Both the position numbers and the translations under genes were made by a program. Below, piece after piece: positions 15,884 through 23,477 of a DNA stretch of 32,074 nucleotides. The notes beneath the pieces are model-generated. The model searched no databases and was not told the origin of the DNA. It was given only the letters and a program-made list of their open reading frames with translations. Source of the stretch: Silvibacterium sp. GTDB taxonomy: Bacteria > Acidobacteriota > Terriglobia > Terriglobales > Acidobacteriaceae. Where the stretch lies: contig JAFAKX010000065.1 of the NCBI GenBank assembly GCA_019234945.1, positions 1 through 32,074 of the forward strand, in the 5' to 3' direction. Each line of letters starts with the position of its first letter. Within the stretch, counting starts at the first letter, position 1.

Positions 15884-16318
15884 GGGTTGTTTACTCCTCG
15901 ATTGAATCGGAACGACCCCATCAGAATTCGCCCCTTCTTTCTGTAGTGTCAATGCGAGCCTACGTCTTCGCGGCGCGCTGTGCGGCCCACTCCACATCTC
16001 CGGCCGAAGACGATTTCAAGAAGGCCCTCGCGATTGTTCGAAGATTGCCTCGTGAACCTCCTGAGCACTTGAGGATCAGTACAAGGAAACGGGCGTGAGT
16101 TGAGTATTGTCCGAGTAATCGGCAACGCGGAGGCCGAGGTCGTGGAGAGGTACTGAGCAGCTACTTGGAACGCCCACGCGATGGACACGAGGCGCGAGGT
16201 GCATAGTATGCGGCCAAAATGCTGGCAGCACGTAGTAGCCGTTCGGGCTGGTATTGGCTGAGTACTCGCTTAGAATTCGCGGTACGGAGGTTGGTCTTGT
16301 AAGTTGTTGATTTCAAAA
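15884..16318. other. 435-base intergenic region upstream of the stalk-like gene
   Basis: No gene is supported. On the minus strand a perfect TTGACA (15947-15952) lies about 65 bases before the ATG at 15883, with only a poor -10 (GAATTC or AATTCT) after 17-18 bases. The rest, up to the tRNA, shows short Arg/Ser-rich chance frames and no recognisable structure. Confidence 0.4.
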
Positions 16319-16395
16319 TGGTCGGGACGGGCAGATTTGAACTGCCGACCCCTCGCACCCCAAGCGAGTGCTCTACCAGGCTGAGCCACGTCCCG
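16319..16395 (-). tRNA. tRNA-Pro (anticodon GGG)
   Basis: A complete cloverleaf can be drawn on the minus strand. The acceptor stem CGGGACG/CGTCCCG has seven pairs and the D-stem is GCTC/GAGC. The anticodon stem CTCGC/GCGAG has the loop TTGGGGT, so the anticodon is GGG (plus positions 16359-16361). The T-stem GGCAG/CTGCC has the loop TTCAAAT. The discriminator is A and the CCA tail is encoded (16319-16321). It reads proline CCC and CCU codons. Confidence 0.97.
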
Positions 16396-16476
16396 ACACG
16401 TCAGGGGTCTACTCGGATAGTTTACAGGACCAGGCGCTCCAGCGGACGCCCCCATCAAAACTTCAGGATCAAAACT

Positions 16477-16749
16477 TTAGTGCGCGGGAGGCACATACTC
16501 CTTCGGCAGCGCCGATCCCTCGCCAAAAAAGTACTGGTTCATCTGCTCCACCAGGAATTCCTGAGCCTGCGGAGTCCACGGCTGCAGCCGATACTCATTG
16601 AGCAGCATCTTCTGGTGCTCCAGCCACTCCATCCACGCCTTCTTCGAGACGTGGTGATAAATCTTGTGGCCGAAATCGCTGTCGAATGGTGGCTCCTCAA
16701 GGCCCTCCATCTCCTGTTTGTAGCGTGCGCAAAACACGTTATGCGGCAT
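16477..16749 (-). CDS. yggX: Fe(2+)-trafficking / oxidative damage protection protein YggX
   Basis: This 90-residue protein matches YggX across its length: an N-terminal cysteine in VFCARYKQEMEGL, then PPFDSDFGHKIYHHVSKKAWMEWLEHQKMLLNEYRL, a motif-rich stretch read here only in part, and a C-terminal FLVEQMNQYFFG. Family members protect iron-sulfur clusters against oxidative damage and are linked to iron handling in the cytosol. The start is the ATG at 16749, with GGGGAG 11 bases upstream. It lies 40 bases downstream of the phosphatidyltransferase gene on the same strand, so it may be the last gene of a greA - phosphatidyltransferase - yggX unit. Confidence 0.95.
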   Translation of the reverse strand: MPHNVFCARYKQEMEGLEEPPFDSDFGHKIYHHVSKKAWMEWLEHQKMLLNEYRLQPWTPQAQEFLVEQMNQYFFGEGSALPKEYVPPAH

Positions 16750-16789
16750 GATTTTGGTTTCTCCCCATCTATTGTAAGCAAGAATGCGC

Positions 16790-17503
16790 TCAGCTTCGTC
16801 GAGCGCTCGCAGCCTGAGGAAGTTCCCGCACGTCAGCCGCCGGAAAGCTCTCTACCCTGGCCGTATCCGCCACCCGGACGGGCGCGAGATGCCGCGTCAT
16901 CACGTATGTATAACGGATGCGATGGATGACCGTGATCGTCGACAGCACGGCCAATACCCACAGCACGGGAGCCATCACCCCCCACTGGTTAAACAGCGCC
17001 CCAAGGATGATCAGCACGATTCGCTCCGGCCGCTCCATGAAGCCCACCTTGCACTTGCCGATCAGCGCCTCGGCGCGGGCACGGGTATAGCTAACCATCA
17101 ACGACGTCACCATCACGAACGCTGTCAGGAAGACATAGAAGAGCCGGTTTCCGCGCGCGTAGAAGACGAGAAGGCCGAAGAACAGCACCACGTCCGAGTA
17201 GCGATCGATCACCGAATCGAAGAATGCCCCGAATACCGTGACCTGGTCGGTCTGCCGCGCGACACGGCCATCAACCATGTCAAAAATGCCGGCCCCGATA
17301 ATCACCAATCCGGCATAAAGAAACATGCGGACGTAGTTATGCTCGTTGCCGAATCCGAACAGGACAGCGGCACCGGTGTTGATGATCAACCCGATGAAGG
17401 TCAGCGCGTTGGGCGAGATGCGGGTGAGCGCCAGGCCGTTGACGATGGCCTGCAAAAGAACCCCGCAGGCGCGGCCGAAGGCACTGGTCCATGATTTGCT
17501 CAT
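16790..17503 (-). CDS. CDP-alcohol phosphatidyltransferase, phosphatidylinositol-phosphate-synthase-like
   Basis: This 237-residue inner-membrane enzyme displaces CMP from CDP-diacylglycerol with an alcohol. The family signature D-x2-D-G-x2-A-R-x8-G-x3-D-x3-D is intact at D75, D78, G79, A82, R83, G92, D96 and D100, and about six helices are present. The segment VSYTRARAEALIGKCKVG followed by FMERPERIVL resembles the inositol-phosphate-accepting enzymes of actinobacteria and archaea more than PgsA proper; this reading is mine and untested. It follows greA closely. Its ATG is the last of four ATGs in a 14-bp tandem repeat, so its translation may be coupled through the preceding mini-ORFs. Confidence 0.9.
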   Translation of the reverse strand: MSKSWTSAFGRACGVLLQAIVNGLALTRISPNALTFIGLIINTGAAVLFGFGNEHNYVRMFLYAGLVIIGAGIFDMVDGRVARQTDQVTVFGAFFDSVIDRYSDVVLFFGLLVFYARGNRLFYVFLTAFVMVTSLMVSYTRARAEALIGKCKVGFMERPERIVLIILGALFNQWGVMAPVLWVLAVLSTITVIHRIRYTYVMTRHLAPVRVADTARVESFPAADVRELPQAASARRS

Positions 17504-17545
17504 GATGATTTGCTCATGAAGATCTGCTCATGAAGACTTGCTCAT
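17490..17545 (-). repeat. Four-copy 14-bp tandem repeat carrying start codons
   Basis: Copies begin at 17545, 17531, 17517 and 17503 (minus strand), each starting ATGAGCA with period 14. Because 14 is not a multiple of three, each of the first three ATGs opens a five-codon ORF (M-S-K/R-S-S) whose TGA overlaps the next ATG as ATGA. The fourth ATG opens the phosphatidyltransferase gene. The greA stop is seven bases before the first ATG. Confidence 0.95.
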
Positions 17546-17552
17546 CAACTGC

Positions 17553-18026
17553 CTAGTCCGCTGCGTCATGGATGGTCGTCAGCTTTAGCACTTCAAACTC
17601 GCGCTTGCCGTTAGGAGTCACGACTACGGCCATGTCCCCCACCTGCTTGCCGATGAGGCCGCGCCCAATCGGAGACGTGGTCGAGATCAGGCCACGATTT
17701 ACGTCCGACTCCTCGCTGGTCACGAGCTTGTATTCGATCTCTTCGTCCTTGCTCGTGTCATACACCACGACCGTCGAGCCGAAGGCCACGCGATCCTTGG
17801 GTATGTTGGACAGATTTACGAGCGCCAGTTCCGCCATACGCTTCTTGAGCTGGCCAAGGCGGGCGTTGACGAACTCCTGGCGCTGCTTGGCCATGTGGTA
17901 CTCGGCGTTCTCGCTCAAATCCCCGAGCGCAACGGCTTTCTTGATCTCCGCCGGTAACTCGTGTGCCAGCTCATGCTCAAGCTGGCGAATCTCTTGCTGC
18001 AGTTTCTGCTTAATATGTTCGGGCAT
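17553..18026 (-). CDS. greA: Transcription elongation factor GreA
   Basis: GreA enters the secondary channel of RNA polymerase and stimulates cleavage of backtracked RNA. The 157-residue length is normal. The N-terminal coiled coil (residues 1-75) carries the tip acidic motif GDLSENAEY. The C-terminal FKBP-like domain has STTSPIGRGLIGKQVGD. The ATG at 18026 is preceded by only a weak GGAT ribosome site. The 94-base leader contains a perfect TATAAT box and a strong hairpin. The stop is seven bases before the first ATG of the downstream repeat, so it is probably co-transcribed with the phosphatidyltransferase gene. Confidence 0.96.
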   Translation of the reverse strand: MPEHIKQKLQQEIRQLEHELAHELPAEIKKAVALGDLSENAEYHMAKQRQEFVNARLGQLKKRMAELALVNLSNIPKDRVAFGSTVVVYDTSKDEEIEYKLVTSEESDVNRGLISTTSPIGRGLIGKQVGDMAVVVTPNGKREFEVLKLTTIHDAAD

Positions 18027-18041
18027 TCAGTAATCCATGCG

Positions 18042-18061
18042 CGGCTCATGGGCATGAGCCG
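18042..18061 (-). promoter_or_regulatory. Hairpin in the greA leader
   Basis: Eight-base perfect arms (CGGCTCAT/ATGAGCCG) with loop GCCC lie 15 bases before the greA ATG. It could limit ribosome access or attenuate transcription. It has no U-tract. Confidence 0.5.
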
Positions 18062-18099
18062 TTTGGTAACGACTGCGCCGCGGGGCACCGCAAAGCTTC

Positions 18100-18105
18100 A
18101 TTATA
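18100..18105 (-). promoter_or_regulatory. Perfect -10 box of the greA promoter
   Basis: TATAAT reads on the minus strand about 75 bases before the greA ATG. The expected -35 position holds only TTCGCT, a weak match inside the end of ruvX. An activator or a strong -10 alone may drive it. Confidence 0.5.
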
Positions 18106-18120
18106 CGAGAAATGATGCGC

Positions 18121-18627
18121 TCAGCGAACCTCCGGCTGCTCCCCGGCCATGCGCGCATCGAGAAAGCTCTGCAGGATAAGCACCGCCGCGACCTGGTCAA
18201 CAACGGCTCGGTGTTCCGGTGCAGCTCTCCCCGCGGCATGCAGGTGACGGTGCGCCTCGGTCGTGGTGAGCCGCTCGTCCCACAAATGCACCCTCAGGCC
18301 CGTCTCCTCCCGCAGCATTGCGGCGAACGACTGCGCTTTCGCCGCCTGGGGACTCTGGTCCCCGGACATATATAGCGGATTTCCGACGACGATCTCGCTG
18401 CATGTGTATTTGCGGATAAGACGCTTGAGCGACTTCATGTCCTGGCGCCGATTCGTCCGCACCAGCGTAAGGATCGGCTGCGCCGTCAGTCCCAGCGGGT
18501 CGGATACGGATACGCCGATCCGGCGGTCTCCTACATCCAGTCCCATAAGACGTGGAATGCCACCCACAGTGTCACCGTTCTTGGGTGCGATGTCGTCCAT
18601 AGGATGGATGGTACAGCGTGATGCCAT
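18121..18627 (-). CDS. ruvX: RuvX/YqgF-type RNase H-fold nuclease (pre-16S rRNA processing / Holliday junction resolvase family)
   Basis: This is an RNase H-fold protein of the YqgF family, implicated in 16S rRNA 5'-end maturation and annotated as a putative Holliday junction resolvase. The core begins with GLDVGDRRIGVSVSD, whose first aspartate is catalytic. It continues with IVVGNPLYMSGDQSPQA and ends with the VDQVAAVLILQSFLD helix holding the last acidic residue. The start is uncertain: the ATG at 18627 has AGG eight bases upstream, while the ATG at 18600 gives a 159-residue protein but has no ribosome site. It lies upstream of greA on the same strand and diverges from mltG, a neighbourhood frequently seen for yqgF and mltG. 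Confidence 0.93.
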   Translation of the reverse strand: MASRCTIHPMDDIAPKNGDTVGGIPRLMGLDVGDRRIGVSVSDPLGLTAQPILTLVRTNRRQDMKSLKRLIRKYTCSEIVVGNPLYMSGDQSPQAAKAQSFAAMLREETGLRVHLWDERLTTTEAHRHLHAAGRAAPEHRAVVDQVAAVLILQSFLDARMAGEQPEVR

Positions 18628-18722
18628 CTTCTGGACCTGCGCGATCGCAGGCTGCGGACCACAAAAAAAGGCCGCATCATAGAATTAGAACAAGAATCCA
18701 AGATTTAAGGTTCGACTCATCC

Positions 18723-19709
18723 GTGAGACGTTTGATTTTCCTGCTTTTCCTCGCTGCCGCTGCCTGGTGTGCATACGTGGTGCTGGCTCCGGCCGGCCCA
18801 GGCGAAGAGACTTTCGTGGAGATCGTGCCCGGCACGCCGACCATGCAGATCGCGGCGCAGTTGAAGCGACATGGGCTGATCCGCAGCCAATTTGCGTTCG
18901 AGGCCGAACGTCTGGCCAAAGGTGGAACCTTGAAGGCAGGCGAGTATCGATTCGACCATCCGACTCCCATGTCCGAGGTGTATGAGCGCCTCGAGCGGGG
19001 AGATGTCTACACAATTCCGATCACTATCCCCGAAGGTTCGAACCTGTTTGACATAGCGGAGCGGATGGAGTCAGCAAACTTTGGGACAAGAGAGAATTTC
19101 CTTGCTGCCGCTCATGCCAGCGTAAGTCTGATCGCGGACCTCGATCCCGGGGCGGCAAGCCTCGAGGGATATCTGTTTCCCGATACATACCGATTCGAAC
19201 GCCACGTCACGCCGGTGCAGGTCCTCGCTGCGATGGTCAAGCGGTTTCGCCAGGAGGCGGCGCGGCTTGGCATCAATGGCAACTACCATCACCTGGTCAC
19301 GGTTGCATCGCTGGTGGAGCGGGAGACGCCCATCGATTCCGAGAGGCCGCTGGTCGCCAGCGTGTTCGAAAACCGGCTGGCAAAGAACATGCCGCTCGAG
19401 ACCGACCCCTCTGTGATCTATGCTGCACTGCTCGAGGGGCGCTACCGGGGGACGATTTACGCTTCGGATTTGCAGGCGGACTCTCCCTACAACACCTATC
19501 GGTTCCCCGGGCTGCCTCCGGGACCGATCTGCAATCCCGGGGCGGCATCTCTTAAAGCGGCGCTGCATCCGGCGCGCACCGAATACCTGTATTTTGTTGC
19601 CGCGAGCGCTAATCCCTCCGGCAAATCGCTGTTTTCCACTACGCTCGAAGAGCATGCACGCGATGTGCAGCAATACCGCAAGGCGCTGCGAACAGCGGGG
19701 ACTCACTGA
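18723..19709 (+). CDS. mltG: Endolytic murein transglycosylase MltG
   Basis: MltG cleaves nascent peptidoglycan strands in the periplasm and sets glycan chain length. The start is the GTG at 18723, chosen because it places one signal-anchor helix (RLIFLLFLAAAAWCAYVVL) at residues 3-21; the upstream extension is polar and shows no ribosome site. Residues 30-100 form the LysM-like part (TPTMQIAAQLKRHGLI). The YceG domain follows with SLEGYLFPDTYRF and VASLVERET, where E199 is the expected catalytic glutamate, then NRLAKNMPLETDPSVIYA and FPGLPPGPICNPG. TAGAAT at 18680-18685 is a plausible -10 box. The 329-residue length is normal. Confidence 0.95.
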   Translation: MRRLIFLLFLAAAAWCAYVVLAPAGPGEETFVEIVPGTPTMQIAAQLKRHGLIRSQFAFEAERLAKGGTLKAGEYRFDHPTPMSEVYERLERGDVYTIPITIPEGSNLFDIAERMESANFGTRENFLAAAHASVSLIADLDPGAASLEGYLFPDTYRFERHVTPVQVLAAMVKRFRQEAARLGINGNYHHLVTVASLVERETPIDSERPLVASVFENRLAKNMPLETDPSVIYAALLEGRYRGTIYASDLQADSPYNTYRFPGLPPGPICNPGAASLKAALHPARTEYLYFVAASANPSGKSLFSTTLEEHARDVQQYRKALRTAGTH

Positions 19710-19782
19710 TGCACAAGCTGGAAACGATATACTCGCAGTTTCGTAGCTGGATTTGCCGATTCAGGGTATCCCGACTCAGTTG

Positions 19783-20661
19783 ATGCGGAGACGCGAGTAC
19801 AAGCCGCTGCTGCTGTTGCTGCCGCTTCTCAGTGGCTGCGTTCACACCAGGACTGTCAAGCAGGCGACGATGCCCAGTCTTGTGCTGAGCGCCACCGCCG
19901 CCGAACTGGTGCAGGACGTCAACAAGCAGTGCCAGGAGATCAATTCGCTCAGCGCGACCGTGGAATTCCAGGCCACCGAAGGCGGTCCACGCCAGGGGAA
20001 GGAACGAACCTTCACCTCGTTCAGCGGATATATCCTGCTTAGAAAACCAGAGGCGGTTCGGGTCATCGGGCTGGTTCCGGTGCTCCATACACGCGCCTTC
20101 GACATGGCGAGCGACGGCAGCGAATTCAAGCTGTTGATCTACTATCCACACGACCATGTCATCGAGGGCTCGAATACCGTTACGAAGGAATCGTCAAATC
20201 CGGTTGAAAACCTGCGGCCGAAAATATTCTTCGACTCCCTGCTGATTAACTGCATTCAGTCTGACGACCTGGTGACCCTCACCACCGACACGGAAACAAA
20301 GATGGATCCTAAGACCAAGCAACTGCTGCTTGATCCCCAGTACGATTTGACGATCGCCCGTCGCAAGCCGGACAGCCAGGAACTACTACCGCAGCGAGTC
20401 ATTCGCTTCGCCCGCACCGATCTGAACACGGTACAGGAGGATATCTACGACCAGAAAGGGAATATCCAGACGACGGCTATTTACGGGCCGCTGCAGCGGT
20501 TCGGGCCGCACATGTTCCCCGGAACCATCACCATCAAGCGGCCCCTCGAGGAGTTTCAGATCGTCATCACAGTGCAAAAAGTCAACGTGAACCTTGCGCT
20601 GACCGATGACCAGTTCGAGATAAAGATCCCGGAAGGCTCACCGATCCGCAAGCTCGAATGA
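19783..20661 (+). CDS. Outer-membrane lipoprotein, LolA/LolB-like fold possible
   Basis: A 292-residue lipoprotein. The ATG at 19783 gives a compact lipoprotein signal (RRR start, LLLLLPLLSGC lipobox with the cysteine near residue 19). TTG codons further upstream are possible starts without ribosome sites. After the cysteine the protein is soluble and beta-rich: SLSATVEFQAT, SGYILLRKPEAVRVIGLVPV and DMASDGSEFKLLIYYP resemble the half-barrel pattern of LolA, LolB and DUF4292 proteins. The function is unknown; lipid or lipoprotein handling at the outer membrane is the best guess. It follows mltG by 73 bases on the same strand, so the two are probably co-transcribed. Confidence 0.82.
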   Translation: MRRREYKPLLLLLPLLSGCVHTRTVKQATMPSLVLSATAAELVQDVNKQCQEINSLSATVEFQATEGGPRQGKERTFTSFSGYILLRKPEAVRVIGLVPVLHTRAFDMASDGSEFKLLIYYPHDHVIEGSNTVTKESSNPVENLRPKIFFDSLLINCIQSDDLVTLTTDTETKMDPKTKQLLLDPQYDLTIARRKPDSQELLPQRVIRFARTDLNTVQEDIYDQKGNIQTTAIYGPLQRFGPHMFPGTITIKRPLEEFQIVITVQKVNVNLALTDDQFEIKIPEGSPIRKLE

Positions 20662-20707
20662 GAGCCCGAATTGACGAGCCCCCGAATTGACGAGTCCCCG
20701 AATTGGC
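20662..20707. repeat. Three-copy 14-16-bp tandem repeat after the lipoprotein gene
   Basis: Copies of GAGYCCCCGAATTGAC lie at 20662-20675 (two C shorter), 20676-20691 and 20692-20707. The array starts directly after the TGA. It lies in the convergent gap before the stop of the flavoprotein gene. Confidence 0.9.
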
Positions 20708-20727
20708 GAGCTACGGCCGGCTGTGAA

Positions 20728-21966
20728 TCAGCTGATCAGTGCTTCGCTCAATTCCGGAACAGGCTGCCGCGCCGAGAGCTTCGCCAGCCGGCGCGTGATG
20801 CGAAGCGCAGTGTATCTGGCGCCGAACGCGAATCGCATGACAGGCCCGAAGCTGAAGGCTGAAGCGACGCCGACGAAGTAAAGACCCGGAACAGACGATT
20901 CGAAGTTCACCGACAGCACCGGGGCATTTTCGAGGGTCTTGATCTTTGCTAGCAGCGCCGGATCAAGAAACGTCAAGCGGTTGACATCCACGCGATAACC
21001 CGTTGCCGTAATGATTTGGTCAACGGTGTGTTCTACGTTTTCGCCGTTCTCGTCGGTGAACACCAGCTTGACCCGTGCATCACGCACAGCTGCTCTAATC
21101 GGGGTCAGCCCGGTATGAACCGGCACCCGCCCGACGATTTTTTCCTTCACCGTCCATCCGGCGGAGGGTCCAAGGTAGCGCTTCACGATGCGCAGCCGCA
21201 AATTCTTCGGCAGGGAATGGAAGAGTGCCGGAAAATCCGTAAAGAAACGGGACTTCCATCCTGGGCCGATGCCTGTACGTGGCGACCGAAGGCGCCTCCA
21301 CAGGGAGGGCGGTTTCGGGCTCGGATGGTCATGAAACCTGACCGCTGCCCGGCGCGCCATAACGGAGACATCCACACCGGCGTCCTTGAGCAGCCCGGCC
21401 AGGTCGAGCGCGGAGGCTCCGGCACCGATCACTCCCACGGTGCGGCCTTGCAACAGCGCAGGATCGCTGTGCTGCGAGCTGTGCGTCACGAACTCCGGCC
21501 CGAGACCTAGAAACATCGGAGGAGTGTACGCGAAATGGCTAATGCCGACCGCGAGCACCACATGGCTCGCATAAACAGTTTCGCCCTCTTCAAGGCGCAG
21601 CCTGAAGCCACAGTCTGCCTCTTCGATCTGTGTGACCAGCCGCGTATCGAGCTCAGGCACCATCCGCTTCTGGAACGCCAGGCCATAAGAGATGAATGTG
21701 TTAAGCTTCACCGGGACCCGCGTGTCGTCGTATTCGATGCCCTGTTCGGCGCAATGGTGCCGAAGCGTATAGATCGACTCGGGAGTCGAGAGATCCGACG
21801 CGAAGCCGTCGGACTTGAGTAGCATGCCCTTGGGCATCTGCTCACGCCAGGTGTACATTGGCTTGCCGAATATCTGGAATTTAACTCCGGCAGCGCGCAG
21901 GTGAGCGGCTATCGACAAGCCATAGGGACCTGCGCCCACAATAACTACCTTCGAGCGATAAGACAT
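20728..21966 (-). CDS. FAD-dependent oxidoreductase, flavin-containing monooxygenase-like
   Basis: This 412-residue soluble flavoprotein has two Rossmann sites, GAGPYG (residues 11-16) for FAD and GAGASA (181-186) for NAD(P)H. Between them a THSSQHSD segment resembles the fingerprint of class B monooxygenases. The ATGY motif lies near residue 320, and the C-terminal VPGLYFVGVAS closes the FAD site. Such enzymes oxygenate N or S atoms, or insert oxygen next to ketones. The ATG has a GGAAG site upstream. It diverges from the ATP-grasp gene across 209 bases, and together they may act on one small molecule, but no carrier protein or export gene confirms this. Confidence 0.9.
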   Translation of the reverse strand: MSYRSKVVIVGAGPYGLSIAAHLRAAGVKFQIFGKPMYTWREQMPKGMLLKSDGFASDLSTPESIYTLRHHCAEQGIEYDDTRVPVKLNTFISYGLAFQKRMVPELDTRLVTQIEEADCGFRLRLEEGETVYASHVVLAVGISHFAYTPPMFLGLGPEFVTHSSQHSDPALLQGRTVGVIGAGASALDLAGLLKDAGVDVSVMARRAAVRFHDHPSPKPPSLWRRLRSPRTGIGPGWKSRFFTDFPALFHSLPKNLRLRIVKRYLGPSAGWTVKEKIVGRVPVHTGLTPIRAAVRDARVKLVFTDENGENVEHTVDQIITATGYRVDVNRLTFLDPALLAKIKTLENAPVLSVNFESSVPGLYFVGVASAFSFGPVMRFAFGARYTALRITRRLAKLSARQPVPELSEALIS

Positions 21967-22112
21967 ATTCTTCTATCTTCTTCCAAAAAAAGAGATAATC
22001 GGCTCGCCCGAAAATGAGCGGGAAACGCCGCGCCTGCTTGGGAACATCATAGGATTTCCCTCCGCCGAGCTACAATGCACATTTTGTGTGCTATCGCATT
22101 GGCCCGACGAGG

Positions 22113-22144
22113 TATAGTGTCACATTGTCAAACAATGCACTATA
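22113..22144. promoter_or_regulatory. AT-rich nested dyad upstream of the ATP-grasp gene
   Basis: The outer arms TATAGTG (22113-22119) and CACTATA (22138-22144) and the inner arms CATTGT (22123-22128) and ACAATG (22132-22137) pair around a CAA loop, with a three-base bulge (TCA) on the left. It lies 31 bases before the ATG at 22176. ACAATGCAC occurs here and again at about 22073. It contains TATAGT and TATAAA, possible -10 boxes. It could be an operator over the promoter or an RNA hairpin. Confidence 0.6.
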
Positions 22145-22175
22145 AATAACTAAGGCTTGTACCTCAGAAAAGCTG

Positions 22176-23477
22176 ATGAGGCCGAACGTTCTTCTAGTAA
22201 TGACCTGCTCTTGGGTCCCTCCCGCCCGCCTTGCGATGGCACTTGCAGGCGCGGGCTGTTCGGTCGAGGCGGTCGCTCCTCGGGGTCATGCCATTACAAC
22301 AACGCATGCGTTGCAGGGCTTTTACGCCTATAGTGGATTTCTGAGCTCAATCCGCGCCGCCATCATCGCCGCCCAGCCCGATTTCGTTATTCCCTGCGAC
22401 GATTACGCCACCGAGAGCCTCCATCGTCTTCATGCCGAGGCCGCCAGCCACGGCTTGGCGCCTCTGATCGAGCGCTCGCTGGGAAAGCCCGAGCACTACG
22501 CGGCTATCCGCACTCGTGGCAGCCTGCTGTCCGAGGCGAAGAAACTCGGGATCTGCGTTCCGGACACCGAAAACCTGCCGGACAAGCGGGCCCTGCGCGA
22601 CTGGCTTGCAACGCATCAATTGCCTGCATATATAAAGGCGGACGGCACCTCGGGGGGGGTCGGCGTCAGGCTGGTGGAGACTCCCGAACAGGCCGAACAC
22701 GCCTTCGATGCTCTCTCCTCGCCTCCCGGAGTTCTGCGGACGATCAAGCGCACTCTGGTGGACAAGGATATGCGCCTGCTCAGTCCCTGCCTGCAAAGAT
22801 CGCGTGCCGTAGTCAGCACGCAGAAAGTCGTCGAAGGATCCGAAGCCAACTGCGCCGTGTCATGCTGGCAGGGCCGTGTGCTGGGATGCATCAGCGTCGA
22901 AGTGCTGAAGCGCGCCGACGAGTATGGGCCTGCGACCGTCGTCCGACTCATCGACAATCGCGACGTGCTGGCGGCTGCCGAAAAACTCGCACGCAGGTTC
23001 CAGCTGTCTGGCCTTTTTGGCTTGGACTTCATACTCGAAGCCGCGACGGGTAAGGCTTACCTGCTCGAGATGAATGCGCGTGCCACCCAGACCTGCCATT
23101 TGCAAATGGGACCGGGGCGGAATCTGATCGAGCCCCTCGTGGATGAGCTTTTGGGGATGCCGCAGCAGACCTCATCAACAGCAAGCGCCAGGGTCCTCGA
23201 TACGATTGCGCTCTTCCCGGCGGAATGGAAGCGCGACTCGGCCAGCCACTTCATGAAGTCCGGATATCACGACGTCCCATGGGAAGAACCCGAACTGATT
23301 CGTTACAGTCTCCGATTCAGACTTCAGGATCTGAGTTGGATGTCTTACCGTAAATGGCGGGCGCGCACGGCAGCGCTCAAAGAGGCGGACCAGCGTCGTG
23401 CGGCTCTGATTGAGAGCAGGAGATCACGCGCTCTGTCGGCACAGGATAATTCCACAACGACGCCGGCTTCCCGGTAG
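22176..23477 (+). CDS. ATP-grasp domain enzyme of unknown substrate
   Basis: This 433-residue soluble protein has a pre-ATP-grasp domain (residues 1-110) and an ATP-grasp core. K154 and the glycine-rich loop GTSGGVGV (157-164) bind ATP. D284, E298 and N300 (LDFILE and LLEMNARAT) bind magnesium. Enzymes of this fold ligate a carboxylate to an amine or thiol through an acyl-phosphate. It resembles carbamoyl-phosphate-synthase-like ATP-grasp proteins found near polysaccharide and peptide-ligation genes. No ribosome site is clear before the ATG. Its last 101 bases overlap the end of the convergent membrane-protein gene. A role joining amino acids to an envelope polymer or small molecule is an inference. 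Confidence 0.9.
   Translation: MRPNVLLVMTCSWVPPARLAMALAGAGCSVEAVAPRGHAITTTHALQGFYAYSGFLSSIRAAIIAAQPDFVIPCDDYATESLHRLHAEAASHGLAPLIERSLGKPEHYAAIRTRGSLLSEAKKLGICVPDTENLPDKRALRDWLATHQLPAYIKADGTSGGVGVRLVETPEQAEHAFDALSSPPGVLRTIKRTLVDKDMRLLSPCLQRSRAVVSTQKVVEGSEANCAVSCWQGRVLGCISVEVLKRADEYGPATVVRLIDNRDVLAAAEKLARRFQLSGLFGLDFILEAATGKAYLLEMNARATQTCHLQMGPGRNLIEPLVDELLGMPQQTSSTASARVLDTIALFPAEWKRDSASHFMKSGYHDVPWEEPELIRYSLRFRLQDLSWMSYRKWRARTAALKEADQRRAALIESRRSRALSAQDNSTTTPASR

Noticed and set aside
18637-18650. CTGCGCGATCGCAG palindrome containing GCGATCGC (HIP1-like)
   Set aside because: It is a single occurrence between ruvX and mltG, with no repetition in the window; likely chance.
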